Part shown: piece by piece, positions 1-7,225 of the stretch
How positions within the stretch are numbered: the first letter of the stretch is position 1
How the letters are laid out: each line of letters begins with the position of its first letter
DNA from: Acidobacteriota bacterium
GTDB lineage: Bacteria; Acidobacteriota; Terriglobia; Bryobacterales; Bryobacteraceae
NCBI GenBank assembly: GCA_026393985.1
Contig: JAPKZB010000057.1
Span: 1-53,096 of the forward strand
DNA: 53,096 nucleotides
Direction of reading: 5' to 3'
Program-made: the position numbers and the translations under genes
Notes under the pieces: generated by a model
Told to the model about the DNA's origin: nothing
Database searches by the model: none
What the model saw: only the letters and a program-made list of their open reading frames with translations

Positions 1-942
1 CTGCCGGCGGCGACACAGTGGGAGATTGTCGAAGAGGTGGCCGAGGTGATCAAACCGGCGTGCGAGGAGTTGATCCGGCAAGCGGCCCAGGGCGAGGTGC
101 TGCACAACGACGACACGAGCATGCGGGTGCTGAAGATGGAGCGCGAGCCCGGTGACGACCGCACGGGCGTGTTCACCAGCGGCATCGTATCAACCCGCGA
201 GGGCAGCCAGATTGCACTGTATTTTACCGGGCGCCAGCATGCCGGCGAGAATCTCGGCGACGTGTTGCAACAGCGCGCGGCGGAGCTTCCCGGACCGATC
301 CAGATGTGTGATGCACTGTCGCGCAACGCGCCGAAGTTAAACGCGGGCGCGGAGATTCTGCTGGCCAATTGCATGGCTCACGGACGAAGGCAGTTTGTGG
401 ATGTGGCCGCTAATTTTCCTGAACAATGCCGCTACGTGCTGGAGATGCTGGGCGAGGTGTATGGCCACGACGCCAAGGCGCGCGAGGCGCGAATGACACT
501 GGAACAGCGGTTGCAATTTCATCAGCAGCACAGCGCGCCGATCATGACGAAACTGCATGGGTGGATGGAGGCGCAGATTGCCGAGCGCAAGACGGAGCCG
601 AATTCCGGGCTCGGCAAGGCGATCAAGTACCTGCTGAATCATTGGCGGCCATTGACGCTGTTTCTGCGTATTGCTGGGGCTCCGCTCGACAACAACATCG
701 TCGAAAGGGCCTTAAAACGGGCTGTTTTGCACCGGAAAAACGCACTGTTCTATCGGACACTGCATGGGGCGCAAGTGGGTGACCTGTTCATGAGTCTGAT
801 TCACACCTGCCAGCTGTGCGGCGCTAATTCGTTTGAGTATCTGAAGGAGCTGCAGCGCCATGCGCGAGAGCTCGCGGCCAGCCCGGCGGAGTGGATGCCG
901 TGGAACTATCGCCAAGCGCTGGAGCGCGCCGGGGTGGGGTGA
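1..942 (+). CDS. IS66-family transposase (TnpC), 5' end outside window
   Basis: The frame is open from base 1, so the gene starts to the left; about 313 C-terminal residues are visible. This is the catalytic half of an IS66-type DDE transposase. The first acidic residues lie in NDDTSMRVL, the second in MCDALSRN, and the glutamate in LDNNIVERAL. ANCMAHGRRQF is the usual His/Cys patch between them. The end, after the conserved HTCQLCGANSFEYL stretch, looks natural and is followed by a perfect inverted repeat. IS66 elements normally also carry tnpA and tnpB upstream, which cannot be seen here. Whether it is active cannot be judged from a partial copy. Confidence 0.9.
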   Translation: MPAATQWEIVEEVAEVIKPACEELIRQAAQGEVLHNDDTSMRVLKMEREPGDDRTGVFTSGIVSTREGSQIALYFTGRQHAGENLGDVLQQRAAELPGPIQMCDALSRNAPKLNAGAEILLANCMAHGRRQFVDVAANFPEQCRYVLEMLGEVYGHDAKAREARMTLEQRLQFHQQHSAPIMTKLHGWMEAQIAERKTEPNSGLGKAIKYLLNHWRPLTLFLRIAGAPLDNNIVERALKRAVLHRKNALFYRTLHGAQVGDLFMSLIHTCQLCGANSFEYLKELQRHARELAASPAEWMPWNYRQALERAGVG

Positions 943-972
943 GCTGGCCGAAAACCATAGATTCCGGCCAGC
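943..972. repeat. Perfect 8-bp inverted repeat after the IS66 transposase
   Basis: GCTGGCCG at 943-950 and CGGCCAGC at 965-972 are perfect complements around a 14-nt A/T-richer loop, starting directly after the transposase stop codon. It could be a transcription hairpin (there is no T-run), part of the IS66 terminal repeat, or a recombinase site for the next gene. The sequence does not decide. Confidence 0.5.
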
Positions 973-990
973 TTCGGATACACTGCGGAA

Positions 991-1644
991 ATGCCCGCCA
1001 AACGGAAGATTCCGGAGTCGCAATCGAAGAGGGTTTTTGGCCAGTCACGCAAACCGGCGAAAATGTTGCGCGCCGGGCTGTATGCGCGCGTCTCCACGCT
1101 GGATCAGCAGACGCTTCCCATGCAGATTCGGGCGTTGCGGGAATACGCCTCCAAACGCGGCTGGATCGTGGCCGAAGAGTGTAAGGAAGTGGGCTCTGGC
1201 GCGGTCGCGCGTGCGATGCGCCAGCGATTGGTCGACTCCGCCCGGCGGCGGGACATTGATGTGGTTCTGGTTTGGCGACTGGATCGGTGGGGTCGGTCAG
1301 TGGCCGATCTGGTGTCGATGTTGCAAGAACTGACGGTGCTTGGCGTTGGATTCGTTTCGGTGACGGAGGCGTTGGATCTGACGACGCCGGCAGGCCGGGC
1401 GATGGCAGGGCTACTTTCGGTTTTCGCGGAGTTTGAAAGGGACATCATGCGGGAACGGGTACGCGCGGGTTTGGCCCATGCGCGGTTGCAAGGCCAACGA
1501 CTCGGCCGGCCGCCGACGGCAGCCGGCAACGCGGCCTCCGTCACGGACCTATTTCTCGCAGGAATCAGCAAATCGGAGATTGCGCGACGGCTTGGTATCG
1601 GTCGGACATCGGTTCGGCGGCTGCTGGAGCAGAAGAAATCCTGA
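991..1644 (+). CDS. Small serine recombinase (resolvase/invertase family)
   Basis: A 217-aa serine recombinase. The N-terminal catalytic domain has the nucleophile serine in YARVSTLDQ (about residue 35), the conserved VWRLDRWGRS segment and the E-helix FAEFERDIMRERV. It ends with a short helix-turn-helix (KSEIARRLGIGRTSVRRLL), so it is the Tn3-resolvase/Hin type and not a large serine integrase. The ATG at 991 was chosen because a TACACT hexamer ends 6 nt before it, as at other genes in this window. The ATG at 1063 would remove a basic 24-residue extension and give the more usual family length. It appears intact among broken transposases, so it may belong to a composite element with the IS66 copy or be a later arrival. 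Confidence 0.88.
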   Translation: MPAKRKIPESQSKRVFGQSRKPAKMLRAGLYARVSTLDQQTLPMQIRALREYASKRGWIVAEECKEVGSGAVARAMRQRLVDSARRRDIDVVLVWRLDRWGRSVADLVSMLQELTVLGVGFVSVTEALDLTTPAGRAMAGLLSVFAEFERDIMRERVRAGLAHARLQGQRLGRPPTAAGNAASVTDLFLAGISKSEIARRLGIGRTSVRRLLEQKKS

Positions 1645-1664
1645 GCGGGGGCGGTTCACGCAGG

Positions 1665-2031
1665 CTTGCCGAAAGGACACCGTGTTTGCGTGGGTGGGGA
1701 GTTTGGCGCGGAGATGGCCCAGGAGGGCCGGGAAGAGATCCTGATAGATCTCCCAGGGGCGGTGCTGATTCGCGTAAGCGAGGGAGGAATGTTTTGGGGC
1801 TTTGGCAACCCCGAGGTGGACCAGTTTGCCCTCGCTGGCTTGGAGTCCTTCGTAGATTTCACGGAGGCTTTGGGCTTGGCCGAGCTGGCAGAAGAGCATG
1901 GCCACGAACTGGTCCCAGCAGCGAAGACCGCGGGCGTGACGTTCGCCCTGGTGGCGACGGACGATCTCTTCAAACATCGTCCGGGGAACCTGCTGGAGAA
2001 GCTGGCTGAACATGCTGGATACTTGAGACAA
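1665..2031 (-). pseudogene. IS4-family transposase, N-terminal fragment
   Basis: From the ATG at 2031, about 120 residues match the N-terminal DUF4372-type domain of IS4-family transposases: MSQVSSMFSQLLQQVPR, then RHARGLRCWDQFVAMLFCQLG, SLREIYEGL and LAYANQHRPWEIYQDLF. The catalytic DDE domain that should follow is absent. The frame instead runs into unrelated sequence antisense to the end of the serine recombinase and stops at 1549. The break lies near 1660-1680, just beyond the recombinase stop at 1644, so whatever brought in the recombinase probably removed or replaced the rest. The exact junction is an estimate. Confidence 0.75.
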
Positions 2032-2103
2032 GGCTGGGGGCTTCGTAGGGCTGGAGTCGATTCTTGCAGGAAGCGTCTCCCTACCCTACCAGGGCCTCAC
2101 CCT

Positions 2104-3381
2104 TCAGCGCGATTCGCTAATTTGGACACGAGTGGTCTGCTGTGCCACCCCGTCCATCAGTGACGGCCGAGTCGTAATCGCCTCCTTGTGCCGTTCCCCC
2201 GTCCCCATTCGCGTATAGATCCCCCCCGTTGTAGTTCAATGCCACCAAGCGTGCCATCAACTGGCTCCGCTTCCGATGCTTCGTCGTACACCCCGTCCTA
2301 CCCCACTGGTTGTTCAACGCATCGAACATGTTCTCGGCGTCCGCCCGGTCCCGGTACGCCTGCGCCAACACCCGCGAATCGCTCTGCTCCCAACTCGTCA
2401 CCAACACCGCATACTCATGACAAACCCCATTGGCCTGCTCAACCACCGTCCCCGGTAAACAGGCCTGAGCGCCTCCCCTGCCGGCGGCCTTCACCGGCGT
2501 TTCGGCCAGTTTCCGAAGCAAAACCACCACCCGCCGTTGACGCCTCCAGCCCCGCAACGGCAACTCCGTCTCGGAACCTTCCCATCCTTGTCCAGCGGCC
2601 TGCCACTCTGCCTTCTTGTTCTTGGCTAACCGGGCGATCGTCCGAGCCACGTTCTGCGTCTGTCGCGGCTGAAACAGATAGGGAAGCTGCCGCTCCTCGG
2701 CGCCCGCCATCATCTTCTCGTTGGCGTGGGCGATGTCGCCGCGCAGAAAGGTAGGCCACAGCTTGCGGTCTCGCGCGTCGAGCCAGCCCCAGCGCGTCGG
2801 CTGGGCGTATTGGCTGGCCGACTTGTTGCCCGCTTGGGTATCCACATTGAGAACAAGCTTACCCGCAGCGAGGACCATGACCTGATAGACATGGGAGGGC
2901 CTGCCTGGCTTCGTAGGGTTGTACCCAACGCGAGCCTCCTCTTGGCGGCCGTAGAGGGTCTTGATGGTCGCATCCAGATCAAGCACCCATTCCTGTTCGA
3001 GCATGGGAGCGAACGTGCGATCCATCTGCTGAGCGATCCAGGCGGTGATGGCGTCCTCATCGGCGTCTTCAAGGACGCGGCGAATGCTGTCTTCACGGCG
3101 GAAGGAATCGACGCCGAACAGACCAGCCATGACGGAGTCGCCGCAGAGGGCGGTGATGTGGGAGGAGCGGCGTTGGCCGGTCAGAGTGGCATAGACCATC
3201 GTGGCGAGTATAGGGGCGAGGATCTCGGCTTTGTCGGGGGCGCGCTCCCAATGGACCTCGACCGCGCCACCGAGGGTGTCGACACGGTGGTGTGGCGGGA
3301 AGCAGGGGGGGCGGAAGAGGATTCACCCTTGGGGTGAACGGCCAAGACGGGGGTGATCGCGCTCATCCCGTTTCGTATCAA
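2104..3381 (-). pseudogene. IS1380-like transposase with two homopolymer frameshifts
   Basis: The longest piece (3199 to 2117) carries IS1380-type hallmarks: VLDLDATIKTLYGRQEEA, GYNPTKPGRPSHVYQ, NVDTQAGNKSASQYAQP and YRDRADAENMFDALNNQWG. The homology is spread over three frames. Upstream, an ATG at 3381 or 3366 opens a frame that must shift at the 7-G run 3305-3311 to continue as HHRVDTLGGAVEVHWERAP and on into the main frame. Downstream, at the 7-C run 2221-2227, the next frame gives IYTRMGTGERHKEAITTRP, as expected after the ALNYN segment, and runs to a stop at 2104. Further C-terminal residues seem to be missing. Either the copy is decayed, or the two 7-base runs were miscalled. Confidence 0.75.
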
Positions 3382-3993
3382 TCAGCTCGGAGCAACACTG
3401 CTCGGCCGAGCGGGTTCAACTGCCGGATGGACGGTCATCGCAGGGGACGACGATGGCGCACCGCCCGCCTGTTTTCCGAACTATCCCCCTCGCCATACTG
3501 TCTGTCTTTCGCAGGGAAGACGGGCCGGGACGGCACCCCGGATTACCGGTGCCGGCGCCCTCGTGTCCATAACCGGAGAACGCCAGCCCTCGCTAATTTC
3601 CACCGCCATATCCGCGAGCAATTCCAACTCCACAGTCTCACAAATCGCCAATCGACCGTCGCCGAGTGGCTGAACGGGTTGCCCGCAATGCCAAAACAGC
3701 TCGATATCCTTTTCAGCGCCGGAATCTCCGTCCAGCCCGTCCACCGAATCGTCCATCCGCAAACAGTCAGGAGATTCGCCGCTAACGCGGTGGCGGTGCC
3801 GGACATCCCGACAAAGGCACGTGGCTTCCGACGCGGGGGGAGGACGTTGGCCGACCGCGATTCTATCCGCACAGAGAGACGACGAACAGCGAACGTGGGA
3901 CGGAATGTTCGGTGCAATTGCTTTTCTTGCGCCCGGAACTCAGCAAAATTCCTCCGAGCGGCCCGCTCTGCCTATGAGTTTTCGCCACCCGGA
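3382..3993. other. About 610 bp without a convincing gene
   Basis: This lies between the IS1380-like remnant and the mannosyltransferase. No open frame on either strand resembles a family I recognise. The only candidate worth noting is a 93-codon minus-strand frame at 3481-3762, listed separately. There is no tRNA fold, although bases 3661-3675 look superficially like a tRNA-Leu/Ser D-arm. The region may be element end sequence or decayed DNA. Confidence 0.5.
3481..3762 (-). CDS. Possible small hypothetical protein
   Basis: A 93-codon frame starting at TTG 3762 or ATG 3756. The middle looks protein-like: LFWHCGQPVQPLGDGRLAI followed by an acidic amphipathic stretch ETVELELLADMAVEI. Both ends are low in information, and no Shine-Dalgarno or clear promoter precedes it. 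I do not recognise a family. It may be a remnant of a gene broken by the neighbouring insertion sequences. An accidental open frame in high-GC DNA is equally possible. Confidence 0.25.
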   Translation of the reverse strand: MRMDDSVDGLDGDSGAEKDIELFWHCGQPVQPLGDGRLAICETVELELLADMAVEISEGWRSPVMDTRAPAPVIRGAVPARLPCERQTVWRGG

Positions 3994-5172
3994 CTAAATG
4001 AAGAAGTAGCCGTTCGTGAACAAGATGACGCAGAGCGTCTGCAGCATCGCCAACAGCAGAGCGAGTCCGGCCCCCAGCATGGGCCAGCGCACGCCGGCAT
4101 GCGCCAGGATCGGAAATGCCGTGCAGACCGTCAACAGGTAGCGCGGTATAGAGTCCAACACCGTAGTCGAAACAAAAATCAGCGGCAGTACGATCAGCAG
4201 CGAGATCCAGCGCAACGGCATCCGTGCCCACAGCCCATAGGCCGTAACCAAGCCGAATCCGTAAAGGCTCCACCGGTGAAAGGTCCTTTGGAACAGCGGC
4301 GTTCCGTTGTTGTGAAACCCGTCCAGGAAGGGCAGTAGGGGGCTGGCCAGCGTCCGTCCCCAATTCTTCTGCACGGTCATAAAAGCAATCGGATCGCCGT
4401 AAGCCCACCACAAGCCCCCGCAATAGATTCCCAGGCCCGCCATGGTTCCCAGCACGGCCTTCGCCGCGCCCCAGTCAATCGTTACGCGCCGCGGACTGCC
4501 GGCCAAGCTGATGGCGCTCAGCGCAATCGGTAGCACCGCCACAATGCCCACGCTGCGCGTCAACGACAGGGTCGCGCCCCACAGGGCGGCCTCCCACCAC
4601 GCCTTGCGGTCGCTCGCGTCCAGGCACAGTGCCAGAAGACACAGAAACAATCCCTCGCTGTAGAAGATCGAAGCGAAGAAGGCGGTGGGAAACAGCAACA
4701 TCAGACGATAGCTGAGCGTTGCCGTGGCTTCGTTTCGCAAATGCCGCATCGTTATCCGCCAAAGTACGCAGCAGGCAATCGCCTGGCACGCCAGACTAAT
4801 GGCAAAGCCAACCGCGATGGGATCGAGCGTTCGCCCCAACGACAGCGTCCAGACCAGCGCCGGGTATAAAGGGAAAAACGCCACGCTGGACTGCTTGGCC
4901 GGGTCGTAGAGATAGCCTTGGTTGACGATGCTCAGAAACCAATAGGAATCCCATTGGAAAAAGATCTGCAGCACGCCTTGCTTGGTCGGCTCATCGTGGG
5001 GGCCCGGCCGAATCGCCAGCCGAGCCAACAGCGCCACCGCGGCGAGGATAAGCCGGCTGAAGAGGACTTCCAGGCAGATTCTCCGCCAGGGTACGGCGAC
5101 CGCCTCGCCCCCGGGCGGCACCGGACTCTGGCTCGGTGGAGCTTGATTGCGCAATTCCTCCCGCTGTCTCAT
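3994..5172 (-). CDS. PIG-V-like (Gpi18-type) membrane mannosyltransferase
   Basis: About 392 residues, hydrophobic throughout with roughly nine or ten predicted membrane segments. The luminal-loop pattern FFQWDSYWFLSIVNQGY, followed by FFPLYPALVW, is the WD..Y...GY / FPLYP signature of PIG-V/Gpi18-type glycosyltransferases, which use polyprenyl-phosphate sugars. The bacterial acceptor is not known. The start at 5172 overlaps the stop of the upstream sulfatase as ATGA, and a longer frame to 5208 lies inside the sulfatase. This implies translational coupling and a shared transcript, but a functional link between sulfatase and transferase is only inferred from position. Confidence 0.8.
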   Translation of the reverse strand: MRQREELRNQAPPSQSPVPPGGEAVAVPWRRICLEVLFSRLILAAVALLARLAIRPGPHDEPTKQGVLQIFFQWDSYWFLSIVNQGYLYDPAKQSSVAFFPLYPALVWTLSLGRTLDPIAVGFAISLACQAIACCVLWRITMRHLRNEATATLSYRLMLLFPTAFFASIFYSEGLFLCLLALCLDASDRKAWWEAALWGATLSLTRSVGIVAVLPIALSAISLAGSPRRVTIDWGAAKAVLGTMAGLGIYCGGLWWAYGDPIAFMTVQKNWGRTLASPLLPFLDGFHNNGTPLFQRTFHRWSLYGFGLVTAYGLWARMPLRWISLLIVLPLIFVSTTVLDSIPRYLLTVCTAFPILAHAGVRWPMLGAGLALLLAMLQTLCVILFTNGYFFI

Positions 5173-6512
5173 ACCGCCCCCTTCGCCTTGCCTCCGCCCG
5201 CCTCCCACCGCGGCGGCGCCATCTCGGTGTTCCTCTTTTCGAGCACCTTTCGTAACCGTACCACCCGCTCCGGTTCCGCCCCCGCCAAGTCCCGCTGCTC
5301 GCCCGGGTCCTGCTCCAGGTCATGCAGGGCAAACTCCGCCTGCCCCTGCCGCACCAGCTTCCATCTTCCCTGCCGCACCGCGATGTTCTTCCCGTAGCGC
5401 CAGAACAACGTCCGCTCGCCCAACTTGCCCCCCAGGTCCACCCCGTCAAACTCCGCCGCCCCGTACGGCACCCCCGCCGCCCGCAGCACCGTCGGCACGA
5501 TGTCGGTGGCGATCACCGGCGCGGCCTCGGTCCGCCCCGCCGCCCATCGCCCCTTCCACTGCAGCAGAAACGCCACCCGGATCTCGCCCTCGTACAACTG
5601 CCCCTTGCCGCCCCGCAGCGGCCGGTTGCTCGAAGTCAGCTCTGCCGTCGGCCCCCCGTTATCGCTCAGAAAGATCACCAGCGTGTTCTCCTCAAGGCCG
5701 TGCCGGCGCAGCGCGCCCAGTACCCGGCCCACCCCGTCATCAAGCGCGCTCAACATCCCCGCGAACACTCGCCGGTGCTCATCGGCAATCCCGGCAAACC
5801 GCTCCTGCGATTGCGCCGTCGCCTGCATCGGGCTATGCACGGCGTTCCAGGGCAGATAGAGAAAGAACGGGCGCTGCCGGTGGCGGTTAATAAAGCTCTC
5901 GGCCTCCCGCGCCAGCGCCGCCGTCAGATACTCCCGTTCCTCTACCGGTTCGGTCCCCCGCAGCAGCGGATTGTCCGCATCGTAGGGCGGCTCGTTTTTC
6001 CGCAAGTGCGAAACTACCCCGTCGCAGGGCGGAGGCACGAAAAAGTGTCCTTCGTGGAGAAAGCCGAAAAACTCGTCAAACCCCCGGCGCAGCGGATGGT
6101 ACCGCGGCGTCCCGCCCAGATGCCACTTGCCGATCACCCCGGTGGCATACCCCGCCTTTTGCAGCCGCTGGCCGAGCGTCACCTCGCTCTCGGGCAGGCC
6201 GATCGCCGGGTCCAGATTGGCGCGGCCCACGGCGTTGAACTCATGGCCGAACCGCGTCTGGTAGCGCCCCGTCAGCAGCCCCGCCCGGGACGGCGTGCAG
6301 TAGGGCGCCGTCACGTAGCCGTTCGAATACCGCACGCCGTGGTGGGCGATTGAATCGATGTGCGGGGTCGGAATCTCCGGGTTGCCCTGACAGCCGAGTT
6401 CGCCGTAGCCCAAATCATCGGCCAGCAGCAGGACCACGTTGGGCCGCCGCTGTGGTTGCTGCGCCGCCGCCGTCGCCGCCAGCCCTGCCAAAAAACTTCG
6501 CCGGTTGAGCAT
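5169..6512 (-). CDS. Exported sulfatase (arylsulfatase family)
   Basis: A 447-aa sulfatase of the alkaline phosphatase superfamily. A Tat-type leader (NRRSFLAGLAA) is followed by PNVVLLLADDLGYGELG, whose Asp pair at 32-33 binds the active-site calcium. CTPSRAGLLTGR supplies the formylglycine precursor Cys72 in the canonical C-x-P-S-R context. This is the aerobic, Cys-type class needing a formylglycine-generating enzyme, which is not in the window. SDNGGPT is the second metal-site motif. Likely role: extracytoplasmic release of sulfate from a sulfated glycan or sulfate ester; the substrate cannot be read from sequence. The gene is head to head with the uracil-DNA glycosylase, with 23 bp between the start codons. 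Confidence 0.92.
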   Translation of the reverse strand: MLNRRSFLAGLAATAAAQQPQRRPNVVLLLADDLGYGELGCQGNPEIPTPHIDSIAHHGVRYSNGYVTAPYCTPSRAGLLTGRYQTRFGHEFNAVGRANLDPAIGLPESEVTLGQRLQKAGYATGVIGKWHLGGTPRYHPLRRGFDEFFGFLHEGHFFVPPPCDGVVSHLRKNEPPYDADNPLLRGTEPVEEREYLTAALAREAESFINRHRQRPFFLYLPWNAVHSPMQATAQSQERFAGIADEHRRVFAGMLSALDDGVGRVLGALRRHGLEENTLVIFLSDNGGPTAELTSSNRPLRGGKGQLYEGEIRVAFLLQWKGRWAAGRTEAAPVIATDIVPTVLRAAGVPYGAAEFDGVDLGGKLGERTLFWRYGKNIAVRQGRWKLVRQGQAEFALHDLEQDPGEQRDLAGAEPERVVRLRKVLEKRNTEMAPPRWEAGGGKAKGAV

Positions 6513-6523
6513 CGCCGCCAGCT

Positions 6524-6530
6524 TACCCTA
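6524..6530. promoter_or_regulatory. Putative shared -10 element, sulfatase / uracil-DNA glycosylase
   Basis: On the plus strand TACCCT (6524-6529) ends 6 nt before the glycosylase ATG. On the minus strand TAGGGT (6530-6525) ends 12 nt before the sulfatase ATG. The two hexamers overlap almost completely. Each fits TAnnnT but is otherwise weak, no -35 is apparent, and there is no Shine-Dalgarno before the glycosylase. Confidence 0.4.
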
Positions 6531-6535
6531 TACAG

Positions 6536-7225
6536 ATGGCCCGTGCTACTCTCGCCGCGCTTGCCCGCGAAATCACCACCTGCGAACTCTGCCCCCGGCT
6601 CCGCGAACACTGCCGGCACATCGCCGCCGTCAAGCGCCGTGCCTACCAGACCGAGACCTACTGGGGCCGACCCGTCCCCGGCTTCGGCGACCCTGCCGCC
6701 CGCCTGCTGATCCTTGGCCTGGCTCCCGGCGCCCACGGCGCCAACCGCACCGGTCGCGTCTTCACCGGCGACCGCTCCGGCGACTTCCTCTTCCGGGCTC
6801 TCGACGAAACCGGCTTCGCCAACCAGCCCACCTCCACCGATCGCGCCGATGGGCTTGCCCTGCACGACGCCTGGGTCTCCGCCTCGGTCCGCTGCGCCCC
6901 GCCCGATAACAAACCCGACCCGGCCGAAATCCGCACCTGCCAGCCCTTTCTCGAACGCGAACTGGCCCTGCTCAAAAACCTCCGTGGCGTGGTCGTCCTC
7001 GGCCGCCTGGCTTTCGATGTCTACACCCGTATCGCCAACCTCCGCGGGCTCGACTTCGGCCACGGCCTCCTGCACACCGCATCCTCCCCCTGGCTGCTCT
7101 GCTCCTACCATCCCAGCCAGCAGAACACCTCCACCGGCCGCCTCACCCGCGAAATGCTCCACGATGTCTTCGCCGCGGCCCGCCGCCAGTTGGACTCCGC
7201 GGCTCACCCCCCCGCCGGTCGGTAG
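6536..7225 (+). CDS. Uracil-DNA glycosylase, family 5 (UdgB-like)
   Basis: A 229-aa glycosylase that excises uracil, and in this family other deaminated bases, from DNA. Cys16 and Cys19 (TTCELCPRLREHC) with later cysteines in SVRCAPPDNKPDPAEIRTC fit the 4Fe-4S cluster of family 4/5 enzymes. The active-site loop GLAPGAHGANRTGRVFTGD is the family 5 form, lacking the usual catalytic Asp or Glu at the water-activating position. The other loop, SYHPSQQNT, is the H-P-S motif. Near-leaderless expression is suggested by TACCCT 6 nt before the ATG. Its 3' end overlaps the convergent P-type ATPase gene by 22 bp. Confidence 0.9.
   Translation: MARATLAALAREITTCELCPRLREHCRHIAAVKRRAYQTETYWGRPVPGFGDPAARLLILGLAPGAHGANRTGRVFTGDRSGDFLFRALDETGFANQPTSTDRADGLALHDAWVSASVRCAPPDNKPDPAEIRTCQPFLERELALLKNLRGVVVLGRLAFDVYTRIANLRGLDFGHGLLHTASSPWLLCSYHPSQQNTSTGRLTREMLHDVFAAARRQLDSAAHPPAGR

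Noticed and set aside
3661-3735. tRNA-like D-arm sequence (GCCGAGTGGCTGAA)
   Set aside because: No anticodon or T-arm partner and no CCA-end stem follow, so it does not fold as a tRNA.
3292-4338. 348-codon plus-strand frame
   Set aside because: Arg/Pro-rich, no family resemblance, and mostly antisense to the mannosyltransferase.
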